A DNA stretch of 26,721 nt from DATBFX01 sp034667245. Its GTDB lineage: Bacteria > Chloroflexota > Chloroflexia > Thermomicrobiales > UBA6265. Of this stretch, positions 7,277 to 14,678 are shown piece by piece. The stretch lies in NCBI GenBank assembly GCA_034667245.1, contig JAXDKI010000169.1:1-26721 (forward strand), read 5' to 3'. A program made the translations under genes and the position numbers. Positions within the stretch are counted from its first letter, which is position 1; the number at the start of each line of letters is the position of its first letter. The notes under the pieces are model-generated. The model worked only from the letters and a program-made list of their open reading frames with translations, had not been told where the DNA came from and did not search any database.

Positions 7277-8698
7277 TCAGGGCGGGCAGATGGCGACGAG
7301 CTCGTTGTAAAGAGGAGCAACGTCGGTCTGGAACTTCTGGCCAATCTCGCCCATGTTGGCGACGGCGACGAGCTGTTGGGCGGGATCATCGGCTTCGACG
7401 CCGTCGGCCAAGAAGGCGAGGGCCTTACTGACGTCGGTGTAGTAGTTGACAAGGACGTCGTTGAGGGCCTCCGCCTCCGCCGGCGGTTGGCTGTTGCGTT
7501 GCTTCTCGGCGGCGGTCTCGGCGTCGGCAGCGGCCTGGCGCAAGCGGGGGAGGTCGGCGGGGGTCGGTGTCTCCATGGTGGACAGTTCGTTGAGGAGGCC
7601 GACGAACGTGGTGAAGCGGGCATTGGTCAGATCGAGCCAGGTGGCGATGGGAGCACAATCGACTGTTCCGCCAGTGGTCGTGGCGGCGCTCGCGGTCGCG
7701 CCGGCCGGCGGAGTGACCGTGGCGGCACCGGGGCGCGGGGTCGGGCGCGGTTCGGCAGTGTCGCCGAGGGCGGCGGCGGTGATCAGGCGGTCGCTGGCGG
7801 GGAGGTAGACGACGGCAATGGGGGTGGTGCCGTTCAGGACCTCGTAGGCGACGACGCCGGTTGCCTCGGCGCTCGGTGCGAGCTCGCGCTGGTACTCGAA
7901 GTCGGGTGGCGTGGCGTTGTCAGCGCGGCGGACGCTGGTCGAACGGGAGAGGAAGCCGTCGGCGTCGAGCAGGTAGAGGTCGCCGGGATCGGCTTCGAGG
8001 GGACGGGTGCCGGTGTTGGCGATCATCGCGGTGACGAGGACGAAGTGGCTGCCGCGTTGGGGTGGGGAGCTGGGGTCGTAGTCGGCGAAGGGATCGGCGA
8101 CGCCGGCGACGGTGATCTGACCGGCTTCGGTGCCCTCGGTACCGAGGAAGGAGACGGCGGTGCCGAGCGCGGGAAGGTCGGTGCGGCGGTCGACGAGGGT
8201 GATGAGACGGTCGCTGTCCGGGGTGTATACGACCTGGGCGATTTGGACGCCGTTGAGGACCTGGAAGCCGAGCGCGCCGGATGCCTCGGCGCCGGGCGCG
8301 AGCTCGCCTTGATACTCGAAATCGGGTGGGGTGGGGTCGCTGCCGCGGTAGAGACCGCCCTGGCTGTACAGGAAGCCGTCGGAGTCGACGAGGGCGATAT
8401 CGTTCGGGTTGGCTTCGTAGGGCCGGGTGCCGGTGTTTGAGATGGTGACGGCGACGAAGACGAAGTGGAAACCGCGGTCGGGCGGAGAGTTGGGATCGTA
8501 GCCGTCGAATGGATCGATCAGCTCGGTGACGGTGGCTGTCGCGACTTCGGTCCCCTCGGTACCCAGGACGGTGACGGGGGTGCCGACAGTCGGACCCGTG
8601 GTCCCAGCAGCCGGTGTCGCCTGGCGGGCGGTCGCGGACTGGAACGAGACGGTCAGGAGCAGGAGCAGCGTCGCGACGAGAGCAAGAGCTCGGTGCAT
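7277..8698 (-). CDS. Secreted protein with two DUF4352-like domains, paralogue of the downstream gene
   Basis: Predicted exported protein of 473 aa. ATG 8698 follows a GGAGGGG Shine-Dalgarno by 7 nt and opens into a Sec signal peptide (hydrophobic LALVATLLLLLTVSF, probable cleavage near ATA-RQ, about residue 24). DUF4352-like domains span about 36-172 and 177-310, with DPFDGYDPNSPPDRGFHFV and DPFADYDPSSPPQRGSHFV as repeat landmarks and the PDFEYQ.ELAP motif in each. A Pro/Ala/Thr linker joins a C-terminal helical module with Cys348 and Cys471, matching Cys348 and Cys475 of the paralogue. The 174-nt gap to the downstream copy and the conserved layout suggest a tandem duplication. The ligand or role is unknown; the secreted beta domains suggest surface binding rather than catalysis, since no catalytic motif is visible. 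Confidence 0.8.
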   Translation of the reverse strand: MHRALALVATLLLLLTVSFQSATARQATPAAGTTGPTVGTPVTVLGTEGTEVATATVTELIDPFDGYDPNSPPDRGFHFVFVAVTISNTGTRPYEANPNDIALVDSDGFLYSQGGLYRGSDPTPPDFEYQGELAPGAEASGALGFQVLNGVQIAQVVYTPDSDRLITLVDRRTDLPALGTAVSFLGTEGTEAGQITVAGVADPFADYDPSSPPQRGSHFVLVTAMIANTGTRPLEADPGDLYLLDADGFLSRSTSVRRADNATPPDFEYQRELAPSAEATGVVAYEVLNGTTPIAVVYLPASDRLITAAALGDTAEPRPTPRPGAATVTPPAGATASAATTTGGTVDCAPIATWLDLTNARFTTFVGLLNELSTMETPTPADLPRLRQAAADAETAAEKQRNSQPPAEAEALNDVLVNYYTDVSKALAFLADGVEADDPAQQLVAVANMGEIGQKFQTDVAPLYNELVAICPP

Positions 8699-9174
8699 CG
8701 AGGATCCCCTCCGTGACTGAGCAGGCGCTTCGGCGTGAGGAACCGGTTGCGGTGCGCTCCGAGCGAGACAGGAGCGACGTGACGATTGACTTGGCTCAAT
8801 GTCGTGTACGTTACACGGGTTTGGGTCGGTGGGCAAGTGGGGGATACTGCTGCTTAGCCCTGATTCGCTGAGCGCATGCGGAGGGCAGGATCGAAGATAA
8901 CCCGCTTTGGCACGATTGTGTGCTGAGGCGACATGGCTGAGAGTGTTGTCCGCTGGTGCCGACGGGATTCGCGCGGCGCGAGGTGCCGGACCGAATCTTC
9001 GTTCCCACCTCGGCCAACTGCGTGGGTCGCGGCGGGGCGCTGGGCGGCCTGCGCGGAGAGTCGACGCGGGTGGGACGGCCCGCCGATAGCATCGCCGTGC
9101 CGCCGACCGCCAACGCTGCCACGCGGGGTGCCTGACCCCGGGCGGTTCTCCACTCCCTGGCCGCCACCCAGGAC

Positions 9175-9200
9175 CGGCGCCGGCCGCGCGGCCGGCGCCG
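9175..9200. terminator. 26-bp perfect GC-only palindrome, terminator-like hairpin
   Basis: The 11-nt arms CGGCGCCGGCC and GGCCGGCGCCG enclose a GCGC loop, giving an extremely stable hairpin made only of G and C. It is followed by CGTTCTGC rather than a T-run. It may end a rightward small transcript or insulate the divergent units. Confidence 0.45.
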
Positions 9201-9266
9201 CGTTCTGCAGGATGCCCATCCCGCCCAATCCTCCCCGGCACGTGCCCCATTTCAAGCTCTTACGTC

Positions 9267-9297
9267 TCGACACGCAGTCACCGATCCGTGCTATCAT
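9267..9297 (+). promoter_or_regulatory. Probable promoter of the nrdJ transcript
   Basis: TCGACA (9267-9272) and TATCAT (9292-9297) are spaced by 19 nt, with an extended -10 TG at 9289-9290 compensating for the long spacer. Transcription would start near 9304 and give a leader of about 375 nt before nrdJ. The palindrome TGTACGTACA (9297-9306) overlaps the start site and could be an operator. Confidence 0.45.
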
Positions 9298-9353
9298 GTA
9301 CGTACACCCGCCGCTGCCCGACCGTACACACCAATCCCGAGGAGATGGCGCCG

Positions 9354-9428
9354 ATGACAAGCCGGCACATATTGTGTTTACGTTGCGGTGAGGTATACTA
9401 TCCCTTGCCCCTGGACCACAGTTGGTAG
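9354..9428 (+). CDS. Tiny CxxC leader peptide or remnant of a zinc-ribbon protein
   Basis: An ATG at 9354, 9 nt after GAGGAG, opens 24 codons ending at TAG 9426 and containing CLRCGEVYYPLPLD. CxxCG followed by aromatic residues looks like the first half of a zinc ribbon. After the stop, the +1 frame continues with three more cysteines (NCTTGCSGGCGGG, 9438-9472) before losing character. It may be a leader peptide of the nrdJ mRNA, a small zinc protein with a frameshift, or chance. From 9429 to the nrdJ start I see nothing else coding. Confidence 0.25.
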   Translation: MTSRHILCLRCGEVYYPLPLDHSW

Positions 9429-9678
9429 GTGGCCCAAGAATTGCACTACCGGATGTAGTGGTGGTTGTGGGGGCGGTTCGGGCACCGGAAGCCGGTTCGC
9501 GAAGCCCCTCCGGCGGCTCCTCCCGGCTCCCAGCCACCAGACAGATCAGCCCCGCAAACGAGCAGTGGCCGGCCACCATCCGGCGAAAGGCGGGGAGCCG
9601 TTGGGGGACGACGAGCGACGGGTCGAGGCACACGGGCAAACGGTTCGGCACGACGAGACGACACGCGGGAGACAGGCA

Positions 9679-12600
9679 ATGAGCGACGCGGCACGCGCGG
9701 ACTTCGGTGGACAATCGACGGGAGGTATGGGCGCGCCGAACGGCGGCCTGACCATTCCCCGCCTCTTCACGCAGGCCGGGCACGACCCCTTCGCCTCCGT
9801 GACCTGGAGCAAGCGCACCTCGCGCATCACCAACCCCGACGGCTCGGTCGTCTTCGAGATGAAGGACGCCGAGGTTCCGGCCGGCTGGTCCCAGGTCGCC
9901 GCCGACATCATGGTCAGCAAGTACTTCCGCAAGGCCGGGGTGCCGCAGGTCGACGATGACGGCAAGCCCCTCCTCAACGCCGACGGCACCCCCGTTCTCG
10001 GCCCGGAGCGCTCGGCCAAGCAGGTCATCCACCGCCTCGCCGGCGCCTGGCGCCACTGGGGCGAGTCCCACGGCTACTTCGCCTCCCACGACGACGCTCA
10101 GGCCTTCTACGACGAGCTCGCCTACATGCTCGTTCACCAGATGGCCGCGCCCAACTCCCCGCAGTGGTTCAACACCGGTCTCGCCTGGGCCTACGGCATC
10201 GACGGCCCCGCCCAGGGCCACTACTACGTCGATCCCCAGACCGGCGAGGTCAAGGAAAGCCCCGACGCCTACACGCACGCGCAGGTCCACGCCTGTTTTA
10301 TCCAAAGCGTCGACGATGACCTCGTCGCCGAGGGCGGGATCATGGACCTCTGGGTCCGCGAGGCGCGCCTCTTCAAATATGGGTCCGGCACCGGCACTAA
10401 CTTCTCGAACATCCGCGGCGAAGGCGAGAAACTCTCCGGCGGCGGTACCTCCTCCGGACTGATGAGCTTCCTCAAGGTCGGCGACCGCGCCGCGGGCGCG
10501 ATCAAGAGCGGCGGCACCACCCGCCGTGCGGCCAAGATGGTCGTCCTCGACGTCGATCACCCCGACATCGAGCAGTTCGTCGGCTGGAAAGCGCGCGAGG
10601 AGATCAAGGTCGCGGCGATGGTCGAGGGGCTGAAGGTCCTCTCGCCCGAGCAGCAGGCGCTGGCCGCGAAACTCGGTCTCAAGCTCGAATACGACTTCAA
10701 CGGCGAGGCCTACCAGACCGTCTCCGGCCAGAACGCCAACAACTCCGTCCGCGTCACCAACGACTTCATCGACGCCGTCGAGAAGGACGGCGAGTGGCAG
10801 CTGACCCGCCGCACCGATAATGGCAGCGTCTTCAAGACGATCCGGGCGCGCGATCTCTGGCACCTGATCGCCGAATCCGCCTGGCGCTCGGCCGACCCCG
10901 GCATCCAGTACGACACCACCATCAACGAGTGGCACACCTGCCCTGCCGGGGGCCGCATCAACGCCAGCAATCCGTGCTCCGAGTACATGTTCCTCGACAA
11001 CACCGCCTGCAACCTCGCCAGCCTCAACCTCATCAAGTTCGTCGACGTCGAGAGCGGTCAGGTCAACGTCGAGGCGTACCGGCACGCGGTCCGGCTCTGG
11101 ACGGTCGTTCTCGAGATCAGCGTTCTCATGGCTGGCTTCCCGAGCAAGGAGATCGCGCGCCTCTCGTTTGATTACCGGACCCTCGGGCTTGGCTACGCCA
11201 ACATCGGCACCGTCCTCATGCTGCGCGGTCTCCCCTACGACTCCGACGAGGCCCGCGCCTTCACCGGCGCCATGACCGCGATCATGACCGGCGAGAGTTA
11301 CGCCACCTCCGCCGAGCTCGCCAAGCATCTCGGCGCCTTCCCGGAGTACCCGGCGAACGAGCGGTCGATGCTCCGCGTCATCCGCAACCACCGCCGCGCC
11401 GCCTACGACGCCCCGGTTGCCGAGTACGAGGGCCTCTCCGTCACCCCGATGGGGATTGATGCCTCCCTCGCACCTGCCGGCCTGGTCAAGGCTGCCCGCG
11501 AGTCCTGGGATCGCGCCCTCGCCTGGGGCGAGCTCCACGGCTACCGCAACGCCCAGACGACCCTGCTCGCCCCCACCGGCACCATCGGTCTGCTGATGGA
11601 CTGCGACACCACCGGTGTCGAGCCCGACTTCGCCTTGGTGAAGTTCAAGAAGCTCGCCGGCGGCGGCTACTTCAAGATCGCCAACCAGAGCATCGAGCCC
11701 GCCCTGAAGAACCTCGGCTACGGCGCCGACGAGCGCAAGGCGATCCTGACCTACGTCCTCGGCACCCTCTCGCTCGACGGTGCCCCGCACATCAACCGCG
11801 AGACCCTGAAGGCAAAGGGCTTTACCGACGACGACCTCGCCAGGGTTGAGAAGGCCCTCCCCGGTCTCTTCGAGCTCCCGGTCGCCTTCAACGCCTGGAC
11901 CCTCGGCGAAGAGGCCCTCGGTCGCGTCGGCATCTCCCTCGCCGACGCCAGCAAGCCGGGCTTCGACCTCCTCTCCGCCCTCGGCTTCAAGCGCACCCAG
12001 ATCGAGGAGGCGAACGAGCACATCTGCGGCACGATGACGGTGGAGGGCGCGCCGGGTCTGAAGCCGGAGCACCTGCCGGTCTTCGACACCGCCAACCGGT
12101 GTGGCAAGAAGGGCACCCGCTTCATCCATCACCTCGGCCACATCAAGATGATGAGCGCCGCCCAAAGCTTCCTCTCCGGCGCCATCAGCAAGACGATCAA
12201 CATGCCCTTCGAGGCGACGATCGAGGAGATCACCGACGCCTACCACGAGAGCTGGAAGTACGGCCTCAAGGCGATGGCCCTCTACCGCGACGGCTCCAAG
12301 CTCAGCCAGCCCCTCTCGACGAAGTCGAGCAGTCGTGCCGACGACGACGCAAAGAGTCGCGAAGACGTCGAAGCCGAGATCGCCCGCCGCATCGAAGAAG
12401 CCGTCGCCGCCGTGAGGCAAGAAGGCGAGGAGGCGGAAAGGCGAGAGGAGACGCTGGTCGCCCAGGTTGCGGAGCTGGAACGAGAACTGGCGGACGCGAA
12501 GCGCAAGCTCGCGGTCACGCCTGCCCGTCTTCCCGCCCTGGCGGCCGAAGCTGCCCCGGCCCGCCGCCGCCTGCCGGCCAAGCGCCACGGCTTCACCCAG

Positions 12601-13350
12601 GAGGCACGCGTCGCCGGCCACAAGGTCTTCCTCCGCACCGGCGAGTACGAGGACGGCTCCCTCGGCGAGATCTTCATCGACATGCACAAGGAAGGCGCCG
12701 CCTTCCGCTCGATGATCAACTGCTTCGCGATCTCGATCTCCAAGGGCCTCCAGTACGGCGTGCCCCTGGACGAGTTCGTCGACACCTTCACCTTCACCCG
12801 CTTCGAACCGCAGGGCATGGTCAGCGGCCACCCGAACATCAAGATGGCGACCAGCATCATCGACTACGTCTTCCGCGTCGTCGGCCTCGAATACCTCGGC
12901 CGCACCGACCTCGCCCAGGTCCAGCCGCACGAGTTGGAGGATGACGACACGGACGGTGCCGGCGACGCCACGGTTGACTTCGGGAACTGGAACGCGCCAG
13001 AGGCGACCGCCGAACCCGCCCCGATCGCCCCCGACTCGGATCCAGCCGCCTCCTCGCCGGCCATCGCCTCCTCTGCCGTCGCCACTCCGGCCGCACCCAC
13101 CACGTCGAAGCCCTACGCCAACGGCCACTCCAACGGCCACGGCAACTCCCTGAACGGCCTGCAGGTCCAGGCGTCTGTTGCTCCCGCGGCCCCCGCAACG
13201 GCGGTCCTCTCCCCCGCCAACGCCGTCGACGCCCAACTCTCCGAGTTGATGCGCGACGCCCCCTTCTGCGACGTCTGCGGCCACATCACCATCCGCAACG
13301 GCGCCTGCTACAAGTGCCTCAACTGCGGCAACAGCCTGGGGTGCTCGTAG
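9679..13350 (+). CDS. nrdJ: Vitamin B12-dependent (class II) ribonucleotide reductase
   Basis: It reduces ribonucleotides to deoxyribonucleotides using adenosylcobalamin to generate the thiyl radical. The protein has 1223 aa. Start ATG 9679 follows GGGAGACAGG; the open frame extends upstream to GTG 9388 but that part is not family sequence. Active-site landmarks: Cys206 (HACFIQS), thiyl Cys433 in NPCSEY and Cys444 (NTACNLAS), where Cys206 and Cys444 are the redox pair and the 433-444 spacing matches other class II enzymes. APTGTIG follows further on. The region GHKVFLRTGEYEDGSLGEIFIDMHKEG is typical of long bacterial NrdJ. After an Ala/Pro/Gly/Asn-rich linker, the tail carries cysteines 1197, 1200, 1210, 1213, 1216 and 1222, likely for re-reduction or zinc. 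Residues about 887-947 form a charged coiled-coil insert partly encoded by octamer repeats. No ATP-cone is evident. A strong hairpin follows the stop. Confidence 0.96.
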   Translation: MSDAARADFGGQSTGGMGAPNGGLTIPRLFTQAGHDPFASVTWSKRTSRITNPDGSVVFEMKDAEVPAGWSQVAADIMVSKYFRKAGVPQVDDDGKPLLNADGTPVLGPERSAKQVIHRLAGAWRHWGESHGYFASHDDAQAFYDELAYMLVHQMAAPNSPQWFNTGLAWAYGIDGPAQGHYYVDPQTGEVKESPDAYTHAQVHACFIQSVDDDLVAEGGIMDLWVREARLFKYGSGTGTNFSNIRGEGEKLSGGGTSSGLMSFLKVGDRAAGAIKSGGTTRRAAKMVVLDVDHPDIEQFVGWKAREEIKVAAMVEGLKVLSPEQQALAAKLGLKLEYDFNGEAYQTVSGQNANNSVRVTNDFIDAVEKDGEWQLTRRTDNGSVFKTIRARDLWHLIAESAWRSADPGIQYDTTINEWHTCPAGGRINASNPCSEYMFLDNTACNLASLNLIKFVDVESGQVNVEAYRHAVRLWTVVLEISVLMAGFPSKEIARLSFDYRTLGLGYANIGTVLMLRGLPYDSDEARAFTGAMTAIMTGESYATSAELAKHLGAFPEYPANERSMLRVIRNHRRAAYDAPVAEYEGLSVTPMGIDASLAPAGLVKAARESWDRALAWGELHGYRNAQTTLLAPTGTIGLLMDCDTTGVEPDFALVKFKKLAGGGYFKIANQSIEPALKNLGYGADERKAILTYVLGTLSLDGAPHINRETLKAKGFTDDDLARVEKALPGLFELPVAFNAWTLGEEALGRVGISLADASKPGFDLLSALGFKRTQIEEANEHICGTMTVEGAPGLKPEHLPVFDTANRCGKKGTRFIHHLGHIKMMSAAQSFLSGAISKTINMPFEATIEEITDAYHESWKYGLKAMALYRDGSKLSQPLSTKSSSRADDDAKSREDVEAEIARRIEEAVAAVRQEGEEAERREETLVAQVAELERELADAKRKLAVTPARLPALAAEAAPARRRLPAKRHGFTQEARVAGHKVFLRTGEYEDGSLGEIFIDMHKEGAAFRSMINCFAISISKGLQYGVPLDEFVDTFTFTRFEPQGMVSGHPNIKMATSIIDYVFRVVGLEYLGRTDLAQVQPHELEDDDTDGAGDATVDFGNWNAPEATAEPAPIAPDSDPAASSPAIASSAVATPAAPTTSKPYANGHSNGHGNSLNGLQVQASVAPAAPATAVLSPANAVDAQLSELMRDAPFCDVCGHITIRNGACYKCLNCGNSLGCS
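12415..12446 (+). repeat. Octamer array inside the nrdJ coding sequence (element H)
   Basis: Four units in strict 8-bp register (AGGCAAGA, AGGCGAGG, AGGCGGAA, AGGCGAGA) belong to the same family as element A at 1543. They encode about residues 913-923 within the coiled-coil insert (RQEGEEAERRE). Confidence 0.65.
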
Positions 13351-13374
13351 CATCCGAGACAGGATCGCGTCGAC

Positions 13375-13405
13375 CGCGCCGCCCGGTGACTCACCGGGCG
13401 GCGCG
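13375..13405 (+). terminator. Strong terminator hairpin after nrdJ
   Basis: Arms at 13375-13389 and 13391-13405 are perfect complements (CGCGCCGCCCGGTGA and its reverse complement) around one central base, giving about 13 usable base pairs. It starts 24 nt after the nrdJ stop. A T-rich stretch (TGATTCTT) follows a few bases later rather than directly. Confidence 0.75.
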
Positions 13406-13648
13406 TGATCTCCCTGATTCTTCGGCGTCGAGGTGCCGCGGTTTGGTGACCTTCCTTCACATCGGGGGATACGACGCACTCTTGTAGACCTAGGGCAATG
13501 CTCACCAGGTAGTCACAAGCGGTAACTTCTTCAAGGAGGGCAATGGTAGTCCCCACCCTCTTCTGCTTCGCTTCTTCATCTAAAAACTACTCTCGTGCCG
13601 CCCGCGCCCCGGTCCGGTATGCTCTCGCCTGAGGAGGCAGAGGGACCG
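13406..13648. other. Intergenic stretch of lower GC before the kinase gene
   Basis: About 240 nt between the nrdJ terminator and the kinase start are visibly richer in A and T than the surroundings, mainly 13440-13590. A minus-strand frame starting at GTG 13556 (beginning GTTIALLEEVTACDYLV) is open but matches no family I know. TATGCT at 13618-13623 is a plausible -10 for the kinase-enolase pair. No RNA gene was recognised. Confidence 0.35.
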
Positions 13649-14674
13649 GTGAGTACCCATCTCGACATCGAGCAGCCTGGGGCGTTGCTCGACTACCTGC
13701 GGCAGACCGGGCGGATCGAACCCGGCGAGGAGCCGGCGATCAGCGTCCTGGCTGGCGGCGTCTCGAATCGGACGGTTCTCGTCGAGCGGCCGATCGGCGA
13801 GGCGTGGGTCGTCAAGCAGGCGCTGGCCAAGCTACGCGTCCAGGTCGATTGGTTCAGCCCGCCAGAGCGCATCCACCGCGAGGCGCTCGGTCTCCGCTGG
13901 CTGGAACAGATCGCACCGCCGAACACGACGACTCCGCTCGTCTTCGAGGACCACGAGTTCCACCTGCTGGCGATGCAGGCTGTACCGCATCCGCACGAGA
14001 ACTGGAAGACGATGCTGCTCGGCGGACGGCTGGACCCCGGCCACGTCGCCCAGTTCGCTCGCCTCCTGGGCACGATCCATCGGCGCGGTCACGAACGGCG
14101 CGCGGAGCTCGAATCGGTCTTCGCCGACCGCGGTTTCTTTGAATCGCTCCGCCTGGAGCCGTATTACGGCTACACCGCAACCCAGGTGACGCCGGTCTCA
14201 TCGTTTCTCACCGACCTGATCGCGGCCACCCTTGCCCGACGCGACACCATCGTCCACGGCGATTACAGTCCGAAGAACATCCTCGTCCACGACGGCCGGC
14301 TCGTCCTCCTCGACCATGAGGTCATCCATTTCGGCGACCCGGGATTCGACCTCGGTTTTTCTCTCACCCATCTCCTCAGCAAGGCACACCACATTCCGGC
14401 CAGGCGCGCCGACTTTGCCGCCTCCGCCGTCTCCTACTGGACGTGCTACCGCGACACCCTCGGCGACGTCCCGTTTGCCGCCGAGCTCGAACCTCGTGCT
14501 GTCCGCCATACCCTCGGCTGTCTTCTCGCGCGCGTGCGCGGACGATCCCCCTTGGAATACATGGACGGCGAGGAGCGCAGCCGTCAGGCAGATGCGGTCG
14601 TCCAGCTGATGACCGACCCGCCGCCGACGGTCGCCGAGCTCGCCGAACGCTTCGTCGAACTCCTGGAGAACTGA
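13649..14674 (+). CDS. APH-fold phosphotransferase (aminoglycoside phosphotransferase/choline kinase superfamily)
   Basis: A small-molecule kinase of 341 aa. The catalytic loop is HGDYSPKN (His203, Asp205, Asn210) and the metal-binding triad is DHE (Asp222), followed by GDPGFDLGF, the usual APH/MtnK pattern. A candidate ATP-binding Lys is Lys56 (VVKQAL) after the loop AGGVSNRT (35-42). GTG 13649 is preferred because GAGGG lies just upstream and a TATGCT -10 hexamer sits at 13618-13623, where an ATG start at 13619 would place the coding region on the promoter. The substrate is unknown. The stop is 4 nt before the enolase-like gene, so the two are probably translationally coupled. A kinase making a phosphorylated hydroxy acid for the enolase homologue is a reasonable inference. 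Antibiotic resistance is not indicated by the context. Confidence 0.8.
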   Translation: MSTHLDIEQPGALLDYLRQTGRIEPGEEPAISVLAGGVSNRTVLVERPIGEAWVVKQALAKLRVQVDWFSPPERIHREALGLRWLEQIAPPNTTTPLVFEDHEFHLLAMQAVPHPHENWKTMLLGGRLDPGHVAQFARLLGTIHRRGHERRAELESVFADRGFFESLRLEPYYGYTATQVTPVSSFLTDLIAATLARRDTIVHGDYSPKNILVHDGRLVLLDHEVIHFGDPGFDLGFSLTHLLSKAHHIPARRADFAASAVSYWTCYRDTLGDVPFAAELEPRAVRHTLGCLLARVRGRSPLEYMDGEERSRQADAVVQLMTDPPPTVAELAERFVELLEN

Positions 14675-14678
14675 GACG

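Larger units (their letters stand above)
8699..9344. other. Long divergent intergenic region without a convincing gene
   Basis: About 645 nt separate the DUF4352-type gene from the nrdJ leader. I see no reading frame here with family-like sequence on either strand. It holds a CGTGTA-cgt-TACACG inverted repeat (8803-8817), a possible rightward promoter (TTGGGT 8821-8826, 16 nt, GATACT 8843-8848), a 26-bp palindrome (9175-9200) and the nrdJ promoter. A small RNA from about 8855 to 9200 is conceivable but unproven. I found no conserved element of RNase P, tmRNA, SRP RNA or tRNA. Confidence 0.4.

Noticed and set aside
7376..8440. 354-residue plus-strand frame opposite the second DUF4352-type gene
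   Set aside because: Gly/Val-rich shadow translation with no family motifs; the minus-strand gene has a signal peptide, Shine-Dalgarno and domain repeats.
8811..9167. 118-residue minus-strand frame in the divergent intergenic region
   Set aside because: Arg/Pro/Ser-rich composition typical of non-coding GC-rich DNA, and no recognisable motif.
9366..9376. NrdR box (CACATATTGTG)
   Set aside because: The arms are palindromic, but the element is about 3 bp shorter than the NrdR consensus and has no second box at the usual spacing.
9388..9678. In-frame N-terminal extension of nrdJ from GTG 9388
   Set aside because: The 97 extra residues are not reductase-like. ATG 9679 has a good Shine-Dalgarno and starts family-like sequence.
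9300..9690. Cobalamin riboswitch upstream of the B12-dependent reductase
   Set aside because: Only a partial B12-box-like string (GGAGACAGGC, 9668-9677) overlaps the Shine-Dalgarno. The other conserved core segments were not found.
8854..13479. A 1541-codon open frame on the minus strand opposite nrdJ, and similar long frames opposite other genes
   Set aside because: High-GC codon bias keeps the antisense frame free of stops. The translation is low-complexity, lacks family motifs, and the plus strand carries an unmistakable ribonucleotide reductase.
13308..13556. Minus-strand 82-residue frame after nrdJ
   Set aside because: It overlaps the nrdJ end and its terminator hairpin, and resembles no known family; kept only as a note on the low-GC patch.
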